64,000 nt of DNA from Geosiphon pyriformis (GCA_016748015.1 JAAOMT010000176.1:234434-298433), one strand, 5' to 3'; counted from the first letter of the stretch, positions 12,054 to 23,715 are shown. The notes: generated by a model not told the origin, from the sequence alone. Translations and numbers: made by a program.

Positions 12054-12191
12054 AGTTACAAAAAGGGAAATGTCTGAAGAAATAACTGGAGAAAGTTGAA
12101 GGGGAAAGAGAAAAGGAAGGCTATTTCAATGATGACTCAATGCTCTCATTGTGACCAGGGGATCAACAAAAGAAAGAGTTTTTTATTAAGC

Positions 12192-12401
12192 ATTAATAAT
12201 AAATAATTAAATATATTAATAATTATATTAATATTTATTGATATTTTAATTTTAAAAAAATTATCTTAAAAATTAAAACTAAATTCAAAAACAATTTTAT
12301 TTAATATAATAGATTATATTAATAATATTAATAAAATTAAAACAATATATTTAAAATAAAAATAATAAAAATAATAATATTTAATATGTATTTAAATTCA
12401 A
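12192..12401. other. AT-rich spacer between LINE A and LINE B
   Basis: About 200 bases of A/T-only style sequence carrying the two elements' candidate target duplications at its borders (ATTAATAA at 12192-12199 and TTTAAATTCAA at 12391-12401). Nothing else is seen. Confidence 0.6.
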
Positions 12402-12596
12402 TTTTTTTTTATTAAGTTTTTAATGAGTGAAACCCAATCACTATCTAGTACAAAAAGCCAAACTAAGTAGCCTATACTAGACATGACTCATGCATTTCCT
12501 ACATGTGGCTAGTCATTCAGGCCAGACTAGGCAACACTACACATTTAAAACAACACAAGGATTACAATCTAAACCTGTGAAAAAAAGACAGAGCTG

Positions 12597-15500
12597 TTAA
12601 CGACCAAAACTAACAACAAAAGATTTGATGATACCAAGTATTCTAATCACTCTCTTTGATAATACAGACCTAATATAATGTGACAAACCCAAAACCAAAC
12701 TATTATTACTAACCAAACCTGCTCTTTCCATTTTCACTCTATGTTTACATCTTATTAACCAAATTTTAGAGCAATGCAACTCAACCAACCACTTAACAAA
12801 CCCAATAATTACACAGAAAGCCTCTTTTTTTTTATCAAAAATATCAACAGCTTCCTTATATCAGTCTTTAAACACAAACTCCTTGCATAAAACCAAATAT
12901 AAGCCAACATCCAAAGAGCACCAACCAAGAGCCTGCAAATCAGCAGAAGAAGATGGGCCATTGATACCCAACAAAAAAAACCAAAATGCAAAAGCTTCAG
13001 CCAAAACCTCTCCCTAAACTCCAGCATTCAATGCACAAGTAAAAACATAATCAGACAGCTCCATTTCACTACACAACAAACACAATATGCCAGAATACCT
13101 CTTATTATATAATTTTTTCTTAACTGCAATAGACAGCCATCAGTGAACAGCTTTTATCAGATATATATGCAAACCGAAAGATTCCTGACTAGTAAAGCTG
13201 GCAAACATATAAAAGTCAGAATACTATACCTTAGCCATAGCACTCCAGTCTACACACCTAACCAGATTACTTGAAACAACATCCTGGTCAGGACCAGTCT
13301 TCCAACAAGTATGGCAAATAGACTGAAACATATTCTTAACAAAATAACGGGTATTGCCAGACATGACTGTAGCTTCAGCCACTAAAAAATGTTTATGCAC
13401 TTTTATAGACAAAGAAAACTTAGAATATGTAGCATGACCAGTAGCAGCATTAGCTTCCACATTACCCACAACTCCAGAATAGCCCTTGACTTTTATCCAT
13501 CTTACAACAAGATATTTATCTTTAATCAAATTAAAAATGTAACATTTTTCTATCCAGCACGGAACATGAAAATCAGGCACAGCCAAAGACATTTTGGATA
13601 CACATGTATTAATGGCAGTCTGGCTGTCAAGATATAATACCACTGCACAAAAGGATGGAATGCACTTCAATGCCAGAGCAACTGCCTGCAACTCAAATAA
13701 AGTAAAAGACAATAGACTCCAAACCTTAACACCAACACTCAGATTCACAGAAAAAAAATACACAGCAGTACCATCAGCAACATCAGCAGTCTCAACATCT
13801 TTTAACAAACCATCTGTGTAGATGTCAAATGAACCAGACCATATTTCATGCAAACCACTTTAAATATCAGAGAATTCCATAGAATTCAGCACATCTAACT
13901 TAGGTAGAAGACTGCCCCTAACAAGAACAACCAATAAAGAATCCACATTCATCAAAAACTTTGAAACAGTCACAAACCAGAAAGGAACAGAGCCTCTTGA
14001 ATCCAATTTCTTCCAATGACAAAAGGTCTTCTAGTCCATCACATGACCCTTTTTGTCAAACAGCCTATTACTAAAAGCAACACTAAAATGTTTCAATAAG
14101 TGAACTAAGCTAAAGTAAAGAGCATTTCTTAACACAGAAGATATAGGAAACAAACCAGGACTATGAAAAGCACTTGGCAGATTGTTAGCTAAAAACAGCT
14201 TATTATCCAAGAAAATTTTAACCACACCAGCCAAAAAATTGTTCACAAGACTAATATATAACTTAACAGAGAACTGCAAGGGGTTTAGCAGAGCCCAACC
14301 CAGAACCTGCAAATCCAAAAATCTATGATTGAATAAATGCCTGAGAATGCCAGAAGCATTGAAAAATGAAACCACAGCAGCTGATTTGCACTTTGACTGC
14401 AATTGTTCAAAAAACTTCAAGCCATATAATAAGAAGTGATGTAATGTTTCGACTGGAAAATCATGTGGCAAATGCATTTTAGACCTAAAATTTTTCCAAA
14501 CCATAACATTCCACTTGCAGCAAACTCCTAATGAAACAAAACTAAACTGGGTCTTGTAATTGACAATGGGCTGTAGAACAGCCAAAACCAAATAAAAGAA
14601 CTGCTTGTTAGTAATAACTTTTTTGAGCACCACATTGACAAAAAAGTGCACATCTGAATAAGCTTTGGCTACACTTGACTTAGACAACCCTTTGGTAGAT
14701 AAAAAAATGCCCAAGTACCTATGAGCCTTACTTTTTCTAGCTATTGAAATTAGCTGACCACTTATGCTCAAAGAAGTCACCTTAACACCCTAATTAATAG
14801 AAATGGCCACAGTCTTTCCATTGTTGATAGAAATGTCATTGATTGCAAAAAACTCACTAGCAATATTCAGAGCATATTGCATCAATACTTAACAATTACT
14901 AACCCAAATTGTATTATCTATAAATGTATCTGTAACAAAAAAGGAGGATATCCCACCATTAGTCTCAATTCTACCAGTTCTTGCTACAAACTTTGTGTTA
15001 ATTTGATAATCATACAAATGCTCATGTCACTTAACTTTACATAGAAGAGGATCATAGAAAATCTTTTAGAGAAGAGGCAAAAAGATCTCACCCTGATCCA
15101 AGCCATCACAAACCCTGTATTTATCAGTAAGACTGAAATCAATCATAATCCTATTAACTCTATCACCATGTATACTACCAAAAAATTTGATAAACCTATT
15201 ACACATTTGGATCCAACATAAGCTAGCCTCTAAGTGATGTCAACTTACAGAATCATAAGCCTTGCATATGTCCTGAAAAACCAACCAAAGTTCAGGATCT
15301 TTTTCTAGAGCATCTTTGACAACTAAACCAACTGCAAACACTAGAGATTGGGTAAATGTACCTTTAAAATGGAAAAGTTATTACCATGAAGAACACCAAA
15401 CTTGTTGTATACAGAAGAGATCTTATCAGAAAGAATCTTGAAGAGAATTTTCTTGGCAGTCTCAATCAAAGCTATAGGCTGTGTATTTGTAAGAATCCCA

Positions 15501-17074
15501 TCTCAATCATAAGATTTTGGGATCATCAAGATCCAAGTCCTCCTTCACAAAACAAGAACACTACCAACCAACAAACATGCATTCAACAATCTCAAAAAAT
15601 ATCTCAACACTTTATCACTATCATGTTTCCATAGTTTATTAGGAATGCTGAACAAGCCAGCAGCTTTACCATCAGGCAGGCTATTGACAACCAAAAGCAA
15701 CTCACCCAAACTGATAATACCTATTACACTAGAAAAAGCACAATTCTGCACATAATCCAATAGAGCATACTAACAAGCCCAGAGATCAGGCACTATCAAA
15801 GACACTGCCCATTTCCTAATCCAACCTTCCATGATCCTATTAACATTGAGCTTTATTTTTTTAGGTTCTAAAATTAATTTATCATTCACCACTAAGTGAT
15901 CCAGAACCACTTTGTGAAAAGACTAATCCAAAACACTCCTGATCATGCTACCTTTGTCAAAGCAGAAATTTTTCATGCACTTTGAGACTGTTAATCTAAT
16001 AGTAGCCTTCTCAGCCAATCTTGACTTATATATCTTAGATCTTCTGTATTCTTTACAAACCAATGATAAATGTCTAAGAACCACTTCAGACTTTCCACTC
16101 AAGCCAACCAAGTTAGCAAAAGCACAAGTCTTGATGCTATCCAAAGTTGACCATGTCTTCACGAGACAATCAACTCCAGACAAGTTACCTGAACCAAACT
16201 TTTTAACAATTTTGGCAACCAACAATTCCAAACCAAAGAACTTAGAAGAAAATTTATTCTTAGAACAATAAAACTCACTAAATCAATGTCTCAAAAATGT
16301 CTCGTCAGCTGATTTCACCACCACTCTCTCCAAAATTGCTCACATAGCATCCATATTACCATGAGTTTCAGCACCAAAAAATTCATCAGTAACCACCAAA
16401 AGCTTGGCAGAAAGGCAATCCTTAAATCCAGTCCACTTGGGGCCATCAGCATCTTTGATTTTGAACTTCCAACAATCCTTGTTAGTCTGTTTGCACAAGC
16501 TATTCAACCAAACATTTAGGAGTTCACCCAAGCCAATCAAAACCAAAACAGCATTATAATCAGTGTCAAAAAAACCAGACACAGAGCAGATCTGATGACC
16601 AGTGACAGCAAAAGAAAGATTCTCACTAATAAAAATAAAATTGATTGTTTTTTCAACTCTCTGTAAATTGTTCTATGTGAGCACTTTTACTATATGATGA
16701 TTGGTAAATGAATTAATCAAACTCAGATCCAAACAGAACTTGAAGGTTGCACTCCTTTCAGACCCATTCTTATTAAAATTTCTACTCAAAACCACAAAAG
16801 TGCTAAAATTAACAGTTTCTGCAATCACAGAGTTCACCTTCAAAGCTTGACTGAATCTGGTCTCAGAAGAGACACCAGTATACAAATCCAGAACCATGAC
16901 TGAAAGCTTGTCTTTAAAAAAAAGCTGAACCAAAATAATCCGGCCAGAAATCTCCTTGATCTTAGACACATAGTGAGCCAATGAATTGTTCATAATCACA
17001 GCAACCCCAGTGCCGAGAAAATCTTTATTCAAGCCAGATGTGAAAACATACACACCTTCAAACTTATTAGCAAT
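12597..17074 (-). pseudogene. LINE B ORF2, 3' part (endonuclease remainder, RT, RNase H)
   Basis: This continues the endonuclease from the gypsy insertion point: SGLNKDFLGTGVAVIMNNSL at about 17040, then DLYTGVSSETRF. RT fragments follow; the active site FVDD of copy A here reads FIDN, and the next TGG is intact. The thumb segment (14780-14031) aligns with copy A throughout. RNase H lies at 13853-13224: YTDG, FELQ and LDSQ are present, but the KGHSG His is now Tyr and the final Asp is Asn. The enzyme is dead. Most differences from copy A are C/T or G/A changes. Confidence 0.8.
17071..17074. repeat. Target site duplication CAAT, left copy
   Basis: CAAT immediately before the 5' LTR is repeated directly after the 3' LTR at 26957-26960. 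Joining the two flanks restores continuous LINE B endonuclease sequence, judged by alignment to copy A near 9940-9960. Confidence 0.85.
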
Positions 17075-17292
17075 TGTTACCAGACGAAATTAGAGATATT
17101 ATTTAGCATGAAATTATCTTTATAATTCTTATCATTAATTAGCATATATCATTGTTTCAAATTATCACTTATTATATTAGCAAAATGTCCGAAATTATTA
17201 TTTAATTAATAACCCAATTTGTATATAATACAAATGTAACCTAATTGTGATGATTAATCATGCAATACCCCGAACTATGTAACATTCAAAAA

Positions 17293-17405
17293 GTTTGCCG
17301 AAATTTGTAGAAATTTGCTGAAATAATTGATAGTTCACCGAAATATCTAATAGTTTACAGAAATAACTTGTAGTTCACTGAAATGTATCTTTAGTTCAGC
17401 GAAAT
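17293..17405 (+). promoter_or_regulatory. Six palindromic motifs at a 20-bp period in U3
   Basis: Copies of GTTYRCYGAAAT-like sequence (core TTCNNNGAA) begin at about 17293, 17313, 17333, 17353, 17373 and 17394. The 3' LTR repeats the pattern at 26205, 26225, 26245, 26265, 26285 and 26306. The array lies 50-160 bp upstream of the TATA box. A period of two helical turns places all sites on one face of the DNA, as expected for an enhancer bound cooperatively by a dimeric factor. The factor is unknown. Confidence 0.6.
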
Positions 17406-17455
17406 TGTAGAAAATAGCAAAGTTTAAGTTCATAGAATAGTGTTATGACAAGTTG

Positions 17456-17463
17456 TATAAAAG
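17456..17463 (+). promoter_or_regulatory. LTR TATA box
   Basis: TATAAAAG lies between the motif array and a putative poly(A) signal, at the same place in the 3' LTR (26368-26375). It is the likely start region of the genomic RNA. Confidence 0.55.
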
Positions 17464-18057
17464 AAGAGCTTCTTTTTTCGAGGAAATGTATCTTACTTTA
17501 GATTTATCCCTTAGAACTGTTCCTATATACACAAAAAGAAATAAATATCAAATAATTTAAAAAACCAAATTTTTTAATTATTGCACTTGGAAAATCCCCA
17601 AAACCCAACTAACATTTCGAAATTGATTAGCTACCAATTTCAGTAAACTGTTAGTGACTCCAGGCCTGGATAGAAAATGTTTTCTTTGATAAAATTCTAT
17701 TTCTTTTACATTTCTTTTATTTTTCTTTTATTTTTTTATTACAATCATTAGGGTAATCTACAGACAAGATTCCTGTAGAAGAGTTGACTTTCACAGCAAA
17801 GTAACTACACAATTTTTAGTGAGCTTCCAGATGAGCAATTCCTGGGAAAGAGTTGACATTTACTACAACATAACTATACAAAGTAACTGGCATGGAATTG
17901 GCCATTCCATTCATAAGCCCAGCAGTTCAAATTATAGGAGATAATTTGAAGATAAATTCAGTTACTGGAGGTTCAACCACATCCAGAAAATGTGAATTTA
18001 CAACAAACAGGCATTAACAACATTTAAGAAAAGAGACCAAAAACCTCTGGTAACATT

Positions 18058-18069
18058 TGGTGCTCTCTC
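18058..18069 (+). other. Primer binding site of G1
   Basis: TGGTGCTCTCTC begins two bases after the LTR. The TGG start complements the CCA end of a tRNA. G3 has TGGTGCTTCCTG at the same place and G2 TGGTGTTTTTTC. I do not assign the tRNA. Confidence 0.6.
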
Positions 18070-18100
18070 ATAGAAACCACACAATAAAAACAAATTCAAA

Positions 18101-19920
18101 GTGGCAACCACACCAGACACAACAACTCTAGAGTATTACCAGTCAATTTACACCCATTGCAAGCAAAGATTCAACATTCCAGACGGAATTGAAGTTGTCA
18201 AGAAATCAGTATACCAATACATTGAAAACCGCATCAACAATTATCTTTTTGAAAATTACAATATCTTAGAAGTTAGAAGCAACCTTTACAATAATTTAGC
18301 ACACTATTCACAGTTGGAAACTAAAGACCTTAACAGTGAAACACTTGCCACTTACTTTCAAGAACTTAATTTTAACATTATCAAGTACTGTGAAAAAACA
18401 TATCTAGTACAGTCTCAATACTCTATTGATTTTGAATTGAAGACAAAAACAAGCAACAAAGGCAAACACAAATTGAAGCAATACTCAAAAACCACCCCAA
18501 ATACTTCAATACTACCAAAAACAACTGCCAAACACTTACAAACATCTGAACAAGGAACCAGTTCAAAACTTCCACTCACCATCACACCTTTTCCAGCTTC
18601 ACTTGCACAAGCACAAACACCTAATTCACCCTTGAATCAATTTGCGAGACCAAAAGATTTTACATTACTCAGAAGTCCTACCAGACAGCAAGAACCCCTT
18701 CAAACTAGTTCCAATCTTCTTGATTTTCTAGCTGAAAATCAAAGTGAACACTCTGAGACAGCAGCAAATGAAGAAAATGACTCTGAAATAACTGAAGAAA
18801 AATCAATAGACAATGAAAATGAAAAAGATGAAATGACAGCATACATCACAAAAATTCCTGAATTTAATGGAAAAGACATTGAGACCAGTCTCCAAGAATG
18901 GCTTGACCAAGTTACTAAAGCTGGAGATGCAAATGGATGGAATGCTGCCAGAATGTTAAGAACAATTCCCTACTTTTTCAAAAGAACAGCAGGAGAATGG
19001 TTTGAAAACTTGGCCACTCCATTCAATGATTGGGATGCTTTCAAAGCAGCCTTTTTTGAACAGTTCACTGACAATAATATCTCCATCACTCTTCAAAATC
19101 GGTTTCACAATATCAAACAAGAATCCTCCGAATCTGTTATGACTTATATTGGGAAATTCAACAAACTTCTCAGATGAATTCGCCAACTCGAAACAAACAA
19201 TTATTATTCCAATGCTCAAATCTTGGATTAATTTATTGCTGGTCTAAAAGATAAACTAATTAAAAAGGTTTGCCCACATGCCTCAGAAGATTTAAACTCT
19301 GCCATACAGCATGCAAAAAGATACGAAATGGTCATGGAAGAGGCCAATTACACAAAACTTGTAAATTTGGCAATTGGAGAAACCAGCTTAGCAGCTGAGG
19401 AAAAAATTGACCAACTCACAAAGAAGGTTGAAAACTATTTCACCAATCAACAACAACAGCAACCCCAAAAATATCAACCACCCCAAAGATGAAATCAAAA
19501 TAACTTTACACCACTTTCTAATAACCAGCCTCAGGATTGCCATTACTGTGGAATCTCTGGCCACTGGAAAAGAGATTGTAGAAAGCTACAACGAGACCAA
19601 CAAAATAGGAGTAATCAATGTTACCCTCCACCACAGCAATTTTATTATCAACCACCACCACCAGCTTACTATCCACCAAGACTCCAATACCAAAGTAACT
19701 ATTATCAGCCCATCTCACAGCCAATTCAACAGCAATACCAACAACCACTCACACAACATTATCAAATATCTGCTCAAAGACTGATTACACAAAATCAATT
19801 TACACCACAAAATCGATACCAAGTAATCAACAATAGAATCAGTTCAAACAACCAATTGGTTCCCTGAAATCCCACTCAACCAAGACCCAACCATTATCAC
19901 ACTCAACCCAGTTATTTAAC
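18101..19920 (+). pseudogene. G1 gag: capsid and zinc-knuckle nucleocapsid
   Basis: The frame opens after TAG 18071 and has no ATG. GTG at 18101 (GTG GCA) is the likely start or the relic of one; family II has GTGGCA at the same place. The first 358 codons are open and include a gag capsid domain at residues 240-358 (PEFNGKDIETSLQEWLDQV, then GEWFENL). The frame continues past TGA 19175 (Trp expected in LLR-W-IRQLE), a TAA near 19230 and two more TGA to a CX2CX4HX4C knuckle (CHYCGISGHWKRDC, 19537-19578). A Gln/Tyr/Pro-rich tail follows. It would form the particle and package RNA. Confidence 0.8.
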
Positions 19921-19921
19921 A

Positions 19922-20480
19922 ATGCCAGAAGAACAGGATTTTCACCATACTGCACCCTTGGAAGATAGAGCTACAGCACAACAACAAAATCTCTCTCATA
20001 ACCACACCACTATTCCACCAGCCAGAATTGCTGAAAATGCCAATCTTTCTGATATATTCCCTTTCAAATTTGAAGCAAATGAATCACCATTCTTGCTTAG
20101 CAGTGCAGCAGCTAATGAGCAAAAAGCCATCACTACAATGTACACAGAAGCTGAAGCAGAAGGAAAGCCAGTTCGCTTGATCCTAGACAATGGATCCACC
20201 GGAAGCATCATTACCTACCAGTTGATGCAACAGTTAAAAAGAAATGTTGACCGACCAGCTCAGACAGTAATCATTACTGCTGATGGCATGAAAAAGACCC
20301 CAGTAGGAGAAATTGACAATTTTTCGTTCACTCTTGATGGAATCACCATTCCAGTCAAAGTTCTTGTAATAGATGCTCCTCAGTATTAAGCCCTTGTCGG
20401 AAACAATTGGCTCCAAAAAGCCAATGCGAAATTAGACTGGGAAACTCAAGAACTACAAATCTCTTACCAAGGACAACATG
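19922..20480 (+). pseudogene. G1 retropepsin-like aspartic protease
   Basis: In the same frame as gag. The active-site loop reads LILDNGSTGSII (Asp codon 20186-20188) where family members normally have D-S/T-G, so Ser/Thr has become Asn. The second half has IITADG and a hydrophobic end (VKVLVIDAPQY) before a TAA at about 20387, after which GNNWLQKAN continues the fold. The protease would cut the polyprotein, but the DNG loop probably weakens or kills it. Confidence 0.8.
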
Positions 20481-20689
20481 TCTGAGTACCTGCCACTTGT
20501 AATACATTCAACAAACACTCCAAAAAAGCCCCGGCTTTTGAATTCGAACCAGAAGAAGAAAAACCAATAATTGAAACATTCATGGCTCTTGAATCAACGT
20601 CTAATTGGGCTGATAAAACTGAACAAAAACATTTTACCTCACACTCTGAACCCAAAACCTCTGGATGGAATATCCCTTACTCAAAGCCT

Positions 20690-21345
20690 GAACCAAAGAA
20701 ACAATGCCCCTACATTCTCCTTAAATGTAAGGACTGCCACAAGAAACTATTGTCAATAAAAGCCTGCATTTCACCTGAAGAAAAATATAAAAATCATACT
20801 TGTTATTACTGCAAGGCTTGCCACAGAGAATGATAGGGCCATCTAATAAAAAAAAGTGGAAAATGGGACAACACTCCTTGTTTAACTTGTGGAGAGATGC
20901 TACCAGAAGAATGCAATTGGATTGATGTAGCAATAAGAGGAGGAGTCTGTGATCAAACCTGCCAATATGTTTTATCAATTTTAGAAAAAGTCAAAGGAGG
21001 AACACCCTTTGATGCAGCATACAACAGTGTTCTCAACAAACTGTACCATTATTCTTATGATGCCAAAATGATTTTCGACCTAGCAATGGCTTTAATCAAT
21101 GGAGCCACTCAAGAAAATGTTCGTCAAATGAAAGAATCAGAATACATTGCATACACCTTTGAAATTGCTGGATACAACTACAAAGATGAAATAGAAATAT
21201 ATTACCAAATTGCCAGTCACACTTATCCGACCAAAGAAGCTCAAGCTCAATGGCTAGAGCAAATGAATGTTAAATTGTGTGAAGAATGCATAATGCCCTG
21301 TGATGAGCAATGGTGCCCTGAATGCTATGCTCTTAGCATTCTCCT
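20690..21345 (+). pseudogene. G1 cysteine-rich (zinc-ribbon-like) module between protease and dUTPase
   Basis: Same frame, crossing a TGA-TAG pair near 20831. It contains CKDC, CYYCKAC, CLTCGEM, a helical segment (GGTPFDAAYNSVLNKLYHY, then MIFDLAMALINGATQENVR) and CEECIMPCDEQWCPEC. The paired CXXC motifs imply two or more zinc ribbons around an alpha-helical core. I do not recognise this module from standard Ty3/gypsy polyproteins. Corresponding decayed sequence lies at the same place in G2 (about 36330-36960) and G3 (about 51640-52500), so it is a stable part of the lineage. Confidence 0.6.
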
Positions 21346-21424
21346 GCCCAGTGAAAATGATGAAAACAAAATTGAATTTGAAGAACCTGAAGCAACAGAA
21401 GAAATTGAAACAACACCCATTTAT

Positions 21425-21900
21425 CTTATTGAAAGTCAGCCTGTCTTACAACTCAAATACTTCAACAACAACAGACAAGGAATAAAACCTGAGAAAACAC
21501 ATAAAATTGATGCTGAATATGACCTAAGATATCCAGACAAGGATACTCTTGTTCTCAAACCCAAATCTCTCACAAAAATCAACCTCAAAATTGCACTTGA
21601 AATCCCACCAGGAGCAATGATTCAAATTGCCTCCCAGTCCTCTCTGGTAAGCAAAGAAATTAATGTCAGAGGAGAAATAATCAATGCTGGATATACGGGA
21701 GACATTATAGTGATGCTTCAAAATAAAACTGACAAATTATTCAAGATCGAACATGCTGAAAAAATTGCCCAAGCTATTTACCTATCCCTAATCAACATTT
21801 TGGGTTTGCAACTAGTTAATTAAAGAGAACAATTAGGAAAAAGTGATAGAGGAACCCAAAATTTTGGTTCAACTGGATGATTCACAGTTCCAGTTAATAT
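21425..21900 (+). pseudogene. G1 dUTPase-like domain
   Basis: All five motifs of trimeric dUTPase appear in order. Motif I is AEYDLR (about 21512), II SQSSLVSK (21631), III IINAGYTGD (about 21678-21705), IV KIEHAEKIAQAI (about 21750), and V RGTQNFGSTG (21848-21877). A TAA at 21821-21823 separates IV and V. In motif III the usual catalytic Asp before the Tyr is Asn. dUTPases hydrolyse dUTP to dUMP and keep uracil out of DNA; in betaretroviruses and non-primate lentiviruses they help reverse transcription. The fold call is secure from motif V. Activity is doubtful. Confidence 0.82.
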
Positions 21901-22279
21901 AGCTCTTAACACACAGAATGAATTCCACCAGATTCTCAGACTTCTACAACCAATTACCATCTTATTCTTTGAAGAACATCCAGAAATCTACACCTGCCCA
22001 AAGCCAACAACCACACAACAAATTTTTGAGTCCAATGAACAAGTCTGCTTGAAACATAATATTTTGATCCCAAATATTTATATTCCAGAAGGAACAAAGA
22101 AAGTCTAAGTTACTTTTTACAATCCCAACAATTACCCCATAGTTCTATTAAATAACTTAGAAATTAGAGTCATTCACAGTAACATCTTTTAACAAGAACT
22201 ACCCCAGACAGTTCTCAATTTCTCAGAAATCATTGAACATTCACTACCAAAAATCAACCCAAACCTTAGCTCTAAAAAC

Positions 22280-23715
22280 TACCATGTTGTCATGGAAAAA
22301 CTATCTCAAATCAACATGGGACAACTTGAACCACAACAACAAAGCCAGCTCAAAGAGCTAATTACAGAATTTGCCAATATCTTTGCTAAAAACAACAATG
22401 ACTTAGGAAGAACCAATTTGGTCCAACACCAAATTTATACAGGAGATGCCAAACTAAGAAGACAACAGGCATATCAAGTTGCTCTAGAAAGCCACCAATT
22501 CATCCAAGAAGAAGTACAACGAATGCTTAACAACAGGCTCATCCAATCCTCTATGAGTCCTTGGACTTTACCTATAGTGCTAGTTAAAAAAAAATGGAAA
22601 GATATGATTTTGTGTTGACTATCGACAACTTAACAGTATTACAATTGAAGATGCCTACCCCCTTCCCCGAATTAATGACATGTTAGATGCCCTTGGAAAA
22701 TCCAAATACTTTTCAACACTAGATTTAGAAAGCGGTTACTGGCAAGTTGCTATGGATCCCAAAGATTGCCCCAAAACAGCATTCACCATCCAAGACAGAA
22801 ATTATGAGTTCAATATAATGCCTTTCGGATTATGCAATACACCAGCAATATTTCAGAGATTAATGAATGTTGTGTACTAAGAACTTCTTTAGAAGTCAGT
22901 AGTCATTTATCTTGATGATACTGATGTTTATTCTCTATCGTTCAAATTACACTTAAAACATCTGCAAGAAGTTTTTCAACGATTATGAAAAGCAGGACTA
23001 AAACTCAACATCAAAAAATGCTACTTTGGAAAAACAAGCTTGGCCTTCCTTGATCATATTGTTAGTAAAAACGGAATCAAACCAGACCCTGGAAAAATCA
23101 GCGCTGTCAAAAACTTCAAAACTCCTCAAAACACTACAGAACTAAAAAGATTCATAGGATTAGCCTCCTACTATCAGAAGTTTATTAAAAGATTTTCAGA
23201 AATTGCAAAATCTCTCAACCAGCTTACCACCAAAAACGTCAAATACGAATGGACTGCTGAATGCCAAAATGCATTTGAAATCCTCAAAGAAAAACTAATG
23301 ACAGCTCCAATTCTCACTTACCCAGATTTCAGCAACCAATTCTGATTAGCAACAGATGCCTCTTATACTGCCTTTAGTGCTATCTTATCACAACTGGATG
23401 ACAATGGAAATGAGCGAGTAATCACCTATGCTAGCAGAACATTAAAACCAGCTGAAAAAAATTATCCTGCCACTGAATTAGAAACAACAGCTGTAATTTG
23501 GGCCCTACATTATTTCAATCTTTATCTCTGGCCAAAGAAATTCGATATTATTACTAATAATATTGGACTCAAATGGCTTCAAAACAAAAATACTCAGCTG
23601 AATGCAAAACAAATCCGATGGACAGAATTTCTAGCAAACTATTGATACATAGTATATTACAAATCAGAAAAACTCCACACCAATATTGACTGTCTCTCCA
23701 GAATGAGACAAAATT
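22280..23715 (+). pseudogene. G1 reverse transcriptase and RNase H
   Basis: The RT starts after a Gln-rich linker: LVQHQIYTGDAK, SPWTLPIVLVKKK. A one-base loss in the A9 run near 22590 shifts the frame. Then follow VDYRQLN, STLDLESGYWQV, FNIMPFGLCNTPAIFQRLMN and the active site YLDD (22908-22919). Nonsense codons include TAA and TAG just before YLDD (Gln and Trp expected). RNase H reads LATDASYTAF, EKNYPATELE and FDIITNN. A further frameshift lies near 23710-23770. Confidence 0.88.

Larger units (their letters stand above)
5273..12191 (-). mobile_element. LINE retrotransposon copy A, full length
   Basis: This is a non-LTR element of about 6.9 kb read on the minus strand. It has a 5' UTR, ORF1 (RRM and zinc knuckle), ORF2 (endonuclease, RT, RNase H), a short 3' UTR and an A tail seen as 15 T at 5273-5287. 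Homologous copies B and C share both ends. The octamer ATTAATAA occurs immediately outside both ends (5265-5272 and 12192-12199) and is a plausible target duplication, though in AT-rich DNA this is weak on its own. Of the copies here it is the most GC-rich and least damaged, so the youngest. ORF2 is one uninterrupted frame apart from about seven nonsense codons. Domain order fits the Tad/I-like LINEs of fungi. Confidence 0.88.
17075..18055 (+). repeat. 5' LTR of G1
   Basis: The LTR is 981 bp, TG...CA. U3 has six palindromic motifs at 20-bp spacing (17293-17405). TATAAAAG at 17456-17463 is the likely promoter, and AATAAA at 17540-17545 a likely poly(A) signal. Against the 3' LTR most differences are transitions plus a few short indels, so the element has been in place for some time. 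Confidence 0.92.

Noticed and set aside
19407-19784. 125-codon frame in the G1 gag tail with an apparent match in G2
   Set aside because: It is a +1 shadow of the Gln-rich nucleocapsid tail. The G2 similarity exists because the underlying DNA is homologous.
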